Assembly (NCBI GenBank): GCA_025455085.1
Contig: JALONF010000081.1
Location: 1-9,668, forward strand
DNA from: Ignavibacteriaceae bacterium
GTDB taxonomy: Bacteria > Bacteroidota > Ignavibacteria > Ignavibacteriales > Ignavibacteriaceae
Length of the DNA: 9,668 bases
Direction: 5' to 3'
Below, piece after piece: positions 5,563 through 9,668 of the stretch. The notes under the pieces were generated by a model. It was not told the origin of the DNA and ran no database searches. It saw nothing but the letters and a program-made list of their open reading frames with translations. Both the position numbers and the translations under genes were made by a program. Each line of letters begins with the position of its first letter. The first letter of the stretch is position 1.

Positions 5563-8029
5563 TTATTCCAGCTGAAATCAAATTAATAAAAAGTTTGTAA
5601 GCACCTTCAACTCCAGCTGGCAGTTGCCGAAAGAATGACAGACCAGTAAAGATAAAATTACCTTTACCATATTTAGTTACTAGAATTGACCCTGTCTTTG
5701 GAGTTTCACCACTATCATTCATCTCAAGAAGCGGAATAAATTTTTCATCCCATTCATTTGGGAAATATAATCCGCGCTCCTGAATCCATCCTTCAAAATC
5801 TGTCTGAGTTATCTTGAAAGGATAATTCATTAAAGGATGATTTGGATTTATAATTGATACACGTGAATCCTCTTCTGTGATGCGGTCTCTTGAAATAGTT
5901 AATTTGTACGGAGACGGATCTGAGAGTAAATCGCCCAAAGTGTTATACTGCACAATAAGAGTTCCGCCATTTTCAACATACTTCAAAATATTTTTCTGAT
6001 CAGTAGAAAGTCTCTGGTTAGTATTGTAAGCACGGATGCCAGTAATTACGACGTCATAATTTTGAAGTAATTCTGTTGTTACAGGTTCTTCAGTAAATAC
6101 ATCAACAGAAAATCCTAGATTCCGAAGCAAGTCTGGAATTTTATCTCCCGAACCCATTATATATGCAATTTTTTTAACTGTCTTTTTCTGAAGATCAAGC
6201 TTAAGAATTTTTGCTGAAGCTTCAGGAAGAACAGTTTGAGGTTGGATGTGTGGATAATTAATTGTCACCAGACTTTTGGAAAACTTCTTGCCTTCAATAT
6301 CAAGTTGGGCTTTTAAATTCGCAGTGACATTACTATTCGTCGAGTTTATTTTGAATTTATATTCCTGCTCCTGACCTTTTTGTGAAAAGCTTAAATCATA
6401 GAATGATGGAGAAATATTCCAGCCTTCCTCCGATAAAAGCCGAAGCTTTCCGTCTAAAATTCCTTTGATGCTTTTAACAAATACGGTTACCTCTTTAGTC
6501 GCACCGTTTTTTAACAGGTATAAATCTTTATCAAAGTTGACCACTGCTTCAGGTATAATTTCGATTCTTTTATAAACTTCTCCTTCAACAGGATCGTTGC
6601 TTCTATAAAAGACTGGCACTTCAAAATTAATTTCAGATCCACTGAAATCTAATATAAATTTTGCATAAAGCGGGTAACCAGTTTTTGGTTGACCGATCAG
6701 ATTTTGATCTTTTACGATATAAATGTCTTTATGATTACCTTCTTCAAGCCAGAACGGCTGACTATAGTTTGCCTCCTTTGGAATAAATATTTTTCGTTCA
6801 ACTGAAATCATCTCTCCTTTAATCAGTTTTGAATTTAAAGTTGAATCGCTCTGTTGGTAATCAATATTAATTGATTTCAAAGTAACTGGCACATCTGATC
6901 TTACAACAAAGCCAGCATTAACTTTAACCTCACTACCCGGTGATAAAAGGTTTTCTTCTGTCACAGCTTCTGCCCAGATTCCAGCACAGGATTTAATAAC
7001 TTTGAGCAGCTCTGATGATTTTACTTCAACCCAATATTTATCTTCTAATTTTTGAAGTTCAGTGTAAGCTTCGATTAGTAGAGGAAGGACTTTAACCGGA
7101 TTTTCAAAATCAAATTCGGCTTCAGTCTGTTTTAAAAGTTTTGAAACTTTTCCACTTCCCTTGACTCTGTCCCAGGTTAAATCAATTCCATCAAGAAGAT
7201 TTTCACTGGCTGGTTCGCCATCAAGCTGTAGAAAATAGTTATATAAATTTTCTCTTCGACCGGAAGCCCCAAAACCCTGACTTTTATGCATCGTTCTGCT
7301 CTCAGCAGAAATTTCTGTGTAAGATCTACCAAGCAGGTTATTGTATTCACCTAAATTTATTTTGATTAAGGTGTCACTATTGATTCCCATCGATGTGAGC
7401 GCAGGAGTCCATGCATTCCAGAAAATTCTTTTCGGCTGCCATGGCTGGACATACCTTAGCTGCTCAGGAAATGAATTTGGATCTCCAGCAAGATTAAATG
7501 CTTCAACAGCTAGAATAGCAGAAGAAGTGTGATGACCGTGTGTTCCAAGTCCATTAGTTGGAAATCTGGTTACAATAACATCGGGTTTGAATTTTCTGAT
7601 AATCCAGACGATGTCAGAAAGCATTTCTTCCTTTCCCCATTTCTCAAGAGTTTCCTTCGGAGTTTTTGAGTAGCCGAAATCAACTGCTCTTGAAAAAAAT
7701 TGTTCAGCGCCATCGATATTTCTAGCCTGCAGTAGTTCCTGAGTACGAATTACTCCAAGTAAATCACCTTGTTCATCACCAATCAGGTTTTGTCCACCAT
7801 CGCCTCTCGTAAAGGAAAAATATCCTGTTCTCAAATGTTCAGCGTAATTGAAATAAGTTAGGAAGGCAGTGTTTTCGTCGTCAGGATGAGCTGCAACATA
7901 AAGTACTGTTCCCAACGTAGTTAATCTTTTCAATGCAAGTTTTAATTCTGATGAATTAAGTGATTCAGCAGGTTGACTGAAGATTAACGATGTAAAAACA
8001 ATTAGAAGTAAGAAAATCCTTTTGAGCAT
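5555..8029 (-). CDS. Exported PIG-L/LmbE-family deacetylase with a C-terminal amidotransferase-like domain
   Basis: The 824-residue protein starts with a signal peptide (basic KR, hydrophobic stretch about 5-17, cut near S18/Q19). The PIG-L domain follows: AHPDDE at 47-52 supplies zinc ligands His48 and Asp51 with Asp50 as probable base, and HGHH at 164-167 supplies the third ligand (His167). This family removes acetyl groups from N-acetylglucosamine-type substrates (MshB, BshB, PIG-L). The middle, about 360-610, is beta-rich and looks like Ig-like or NEW3-type modules. Residues about 620-824 form an alpha/beta domain (KIAYIMGSGDKIPDLLRNLG, YDVVITGIRAYN, YVENGGTLIVQYNT) like ThuA or class I amidotransferase folds, without an evident catalytic Cys. 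The protein is probably periplasmic or secreted. It heads an overlapping operon with a small membrane peptide and a sodium symporter. The physiological substrate is unknown. Confidence 0.9.
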   Translation of the reverse strand: MLKRIFLLLIVFTSLIFSQPAESLNSSELKLALKRLTTLGTVLYVAAHPDDENTAFLTYFNYAEHLRTGYFSFTRGDGGQNLIGDEQGDLLGVIRTQELLQARNIDGAEQFFSRAVDFGYSKTPKETLEKWGKEEMLSDIVWIIRKFKPDVIVTRFPTNGLGTHGHHTSSAILAVEAFNLAGDPNSFPEQLRYVQPWQPKRIFWNAWTPALTSMGINSDTLIKINLGEYNNLLGRSYTEISAESRTMHKSQGFGASGRRENLYNYFLQLDGEPASENLLDGIDLTWDRVKGSGKVSKLLKQTEAEFDFENPVKVLPLLIEAYTELQKLEDKYWVEVKSSELLKVIKSCAGIWAEAVTEENLLSPGSEVKVNAGFVVRSDVPVTLKSINIDYQQSDSTLNSKLIKGEMISVERKIFIPKEANYSQPFWLEEGNHKDIYIVKDQNLIGQPKTGYPLYAKFILDFSGSEINFEVPVFYRSNDPVEGEVYKRIEIIPEAVVNFDKDLYLLKNGATKEVTVFVKSIKGILDGKLRLLSEEGWNISPSFYDLSFSQKGQEQEYKFKINSTNSNVTANLKAQLDIEGKKFSKSLVTINYPHIQPQTVLPEASAKILKLDLQKKTVKKIAYIMGSGDKIPDLLRNLGFSVDVFTEEPVTTELLQNYDVVITGIRAYNTNQRLSTDQKNILKYVENGGTLIVQYNTLGDLLSDPSPYKLTISRDRITEEDSRVSIINPNHPLMNYPFKITQTDFEGWIQERGLYFPNEWDEKFIPLLEMNDSGETPKTGSILVTKYGKGNFIFTGLSFFRQLPAGVEGAYKLFINLISAGINE

Positions 8030-8292
8030 AAAATATCTTTTTAGTGATTCGAAATATTTAAAGACTTAAAGAAGAATTTAATGATTACTCTTGATAATCC
8101 AATATAAAATCCTGAAATAAAATTTCTACTTTTAATAGATAGCACAATTAAGTATGAATCAAATTTTACTTACTGAAGATAGTTTAATGTAAAAAAGTTC
8201 GATAGGCAAAATAAAGGTGACGATTAACAGCCAAAAAAATCCTATAATTTCTTATATTTACACACTATTAGAGTAATTAATAAAGTTAAATT
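8030..8292. promoter_or_regulatory. Divergent intergenic region between the deacetylase and kdsA
   Basis: This AT-rich 263-base gap separates divergent genes and must hold both promoters. On the plus strand a perfect TATAAT (8243-8248) lies 44 nt before the kdsA start, with a loose GTGACG at 8217-8222 but a long 20-nt spacer. TATATTTA at 8253-8260 resembles the Bacteroidota -7 element TAnnTTTG except for the last base. No convincing minus-strand promoter, RNA gene, repeat or hidden frame was seen. Confidence 0.4.
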
Positions 8293-9105
8293 ATGATTGA
8301 GATAAATAACGTTAAGCTTGGGTCAAATCTTCCGTTTGTTCTAATTGCAGGACCCTGCGTAGTCGAGAGTGAGAAATTAACTTTTTCAGCAGCCGAGCAG
8401 ATTAAAAAAATAACCTCAAAACTTGGTATTCCATTCATATTTAAATCGAGTTATAAAAAAGCCAATCGAACAAGTATCAAATCATTTAAAGGTATTGGTG
8501 ATTCAGAAGCAATAAAAATTCTGAGGAAAGTGAAAGAAGAGTTAAACATTCCTTTATTAACAGATGTTCATTCTGTTGAAGAAGTCTCCACAGTTGCCGG
8601 ATTTGCAGATGTTCTTCAAATACCAGCTTTTTTATGTCGGCAAACAGAATTGCTTATAGCTGCGGGTGAAAGTGGTAAAGCAGTTAATGTTAAGAAAGGA
8701 CAATTCCTTGCACCCGAAGATATGAAGCATGCAATCGAGAAGGTGGAATCAACCGGAAATAAAAAAATATTGCTGACTGAACGTGGTTCTACATTCGGTT
8801 ATAACAATCTCGTTGTTGATATGAGGTCATTAGTTATTATGAAGGAGTTTGGTTACCCAATTGTAATGGATGCAACTCATTCGGTACAGTTACCGGGCAG
8901 TGGTGGAAAAACTGGTGGCCAGCCGAAATTTATAAGACCGCTTGCTAAAGCAGCAGCAGCAATCGGTATCGATGCTCTCTTTCTTGAAGTTCATCCTGAT
9001 CCCGCAAATGCATTAAGTGATGCAGAAAGTCAATTGCCGATAAGTGATCTTGAAAAATTGCTTTTGGAAATTCAGGCAATAGATGCCCTTGTAAAAAGGC
9101 TATAA
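8293..9105 (+). CDS. kdsA: 3-deoxy-D-manno-octulosonate 8-phosphate synthase (KDO8P synthase)
   Basis: The cytoplasmic enzyme condenses phosphoenolpyruvate with arabinose 5-phosphate to Kdo 8-phosphate, the step that commits to Kdo for lipopolysaccharide. The 270-residue length is usual. Landmarks along the TIM barrel are IAGPCVVES (18-26), FKSSYKKANRTS (50-61), LLTDVH (88-93), LQIPAFLCRQT (109-118), NVKKGQF (132-138), RGSTFGYNNLVVDM (164-177), DATHSVQ (193-199) and EVHPDP (232-237). Cys22 stands where the E. coli enzyme has Asn, which marks the metal-dependent class. His196, Glu232 and Asp243 are the likely other metal ligands, with spacing close to that of the Aquifex enzyme. ATG 8293 has only a weak ribosome site. 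The next gene starts 42 nt downstream and makes this enzyme's sugar substrate. Confidence 0.97.
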   Translation: MIEINNVKLGSNLPFVLIAGPCVVESEKLTFSAAEQIKKITSKLGIPFIFKSSYKKANRTSIKSFKGIGDSEAIKILRKVKEELNIPLLTDVHSVEEVSTVAGFADVLQIPAFLCRQTELLIAAGESGKAVNVKKGQFLAPEDMKHAIEKVESTGNKKILLTERGSTFGYNNLVVDMRSLVIMKEFGYPIVMDATHSVQLPGSGGKTGGQPKFIRPLAKAAAAIGIDALFLEVHPDPANALSDAESQLPISDLEKLLLEIQAIDALVKRL

Positions 9106-9120
9106 ATAAATATTTCAGGT

Positions 9121-9140
9121 CTCTTTAAAAATTTTTAGAG
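9121..9140 (+). repeat. Near-perfect palindrome covering the kdsD ribosome site
   Basis: CTCT-TT-AAAAA pairs with TTTTT-AGAG with a two-base bulge and no loop, and the right arm contains most of the AGAGG ribosome site. In RNA this could partly hide the site, but the A/T core and lack of a loop make a stable hairpin doubtful. Confidence 0.3.
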
Positions 9141-9147
9141 GAATATT

Positions 9148-9668
9148 TTGACGGAAAATGAAATTATAAAAACCGGAAGAAGCGTCATCAGAATTGAATC
9201 AGAAGCCGTCGCTAATCTTAAAGATAGTATTAATAAAGATTTTGTCAATGCTGTTGATACTATCTACAAAGCAAAGGGCAGAGTTGTTTTAACTGGTATG
9301 GGGAAATCCGGATTGATAGCTCGTAAAATTGTTGCCACATTAAATTCAACCGGTACTGCTGCAATTTATCTGCATCCTACTGATGCACTTCACGGCGACC
9401 TTGGAATGGTTAGAAAAGAAGATGTTGTGATAATTATTTCCAAGAGTGGTTCAACTGATGAAATCTCTAAACTACTTCCAATGTTTAAAAGACTTGGTGT
9501 GAAGTTAATCGCGATGTCAGGAAATTCCGATTCATCACTTGTAAAAGAGAGCGATATTTTTCTGAACATAAGCGTCAAAGAAGAAGCCTGCCCGCATGAT
9601 TTAGCTCCAACATCTTCCACAACTGCTACGCTTGTTATGGGAGATGCACTTTCAGTTGCGCTGCTTCA
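9148..9668 (+). CDS. kdsD: Arabinose-5-phosphate isomerase (KdsD/KpsF), N-terminal SIS domain, cut by the right edge
   Basis: The frame begins at TTG 9148, 6 nt after AGAGG (9137-9141); the nearby ATG at 9158 is out of frame. It stays open for 173 codons to the window end. The SIS sugar-isomerase domain is clear: VVLTGMGKSGLIARKIVATL with the phosphate-binding G-x-G-K-S, HPTDALHGDLGMV, IIISKSGSTDEI and the APTSSTTATLVMGDAL stretch, all hallmarks of KdsD/KpsF. The enzyme converts ribulose 5-phosphate to arabinose 5-phosphate, the substrate of KdsA just upstream. Full proteins of this family are about 320-330 residues and end in two CBS domains, which lie outside the window. KdsD and the capsule paralogue KpsF cannot be told apart; the kdsA neighbour favours lipopolysaccharide Kdo synthesis. 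Confidence 0.95.
   Translation, partial: MTENEIIKTGRSVIRIESEAVANLKDSINKDFVNAVDTIYKAKGRVVLTGMGKSGLIARKIVATLNSTGTAAIYLHPTDALHGDLGMVRKEDVVIIISKSGSTDEISKLLPMFKRLGVKLIAMSGNSDSSLVKESDIFLNISVKEEACPHDLAPTSSTTATLVMGDALSVALL

Noticed and set aside
7341..7532. 63-residue plus-strand frame inside the deacetylase gene
   Set aside because: It lies antisense to strongly conserved PIG-L sequence, with no ribosome site and no recognisable features.
9390..9620. 76-residue minus-strand frame over kdsD
   Set aside because: It is antisense to the conserved SIS domain and unlike any protein I recognise.

Overview
This window looks like a metagenomic contig with two or three kinds of DNA in it. From about 1740 to the right end the DNA is AT-rich and has Bacteroidota/Chlorobi-group character: weak Shine-Dalgarno sequences, TTG starts, a secreted PIG-L deacetylase, sodium:solute symporters (SSS) and Kdo synthesis genes. 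An Ignavibacteria-like Gram-negative host is my best guess. Positions 1 to about 1130 are clearly GC-richer, have strong GGAGG-type ribosome sites, and resemble another lineage (possibly Chloroflexota). Positions about 1146-1725 are intermediate in GC and hold the 3' end of a radical SAM/SPASM-type gene that is joined in frame to the front of a symporter gene. I read this join as an assembly chimera or a recombination junction, not a natural fusion.

Left segment. A minus-strand AhpC/TSA (peroxiredoxin-like) gene runs off the left edge. Its reading frame is broken only by one TGA (195-193), which sits exactly where the first Cys of the CxxC active site belongs. A perfect 7-bp hairpin follows 18 nt later in the mRNA. 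The best reading is a selenoprotein with a UxxC site and a bacterial SECIS element. This is the most interesting signal in the window. Divergent from it lie a short HEAT-repeat gene with an apparent frameshift and a 73-residue protein made of four 15-residue repeats.

Middle segment. The minus-strand symporter gene (2191 to about 1725) is broken by an exact 35-bp tandem duplication (1931-2000), and removing one copy restores the frame. Two paralogous 70-residue membrane proteins lie just upstream of it in transcription order. Before them come a TetR regulator (3379-2804) and an 85-residue one-helix protein. An intact SSS symporter (5419-3722), an overlapping 48-residue membrane peptide (5562-5416) and an 824-residue secreted PIG-L deacetylase (8029-5555) form a tightly packed, probably translationally coupled operon. 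The likely logic is release of a compound by an exported deacetylase followed by sodium-driven uptake, with small membrane proteins as candidate symporter partners. The substrate cannot be told from sequence.

Right segment. Divergent from the deacetylase, kdsA and the start of a kdsD/kpsF-type gene on the plus strand supply consecutive steps of Kdo (lipopolysaccharide core) synthesis. No tRNA, rRNA, CRISPR array or insertion sequence was seen, and no gene-free stretch exceeds 300 bases.
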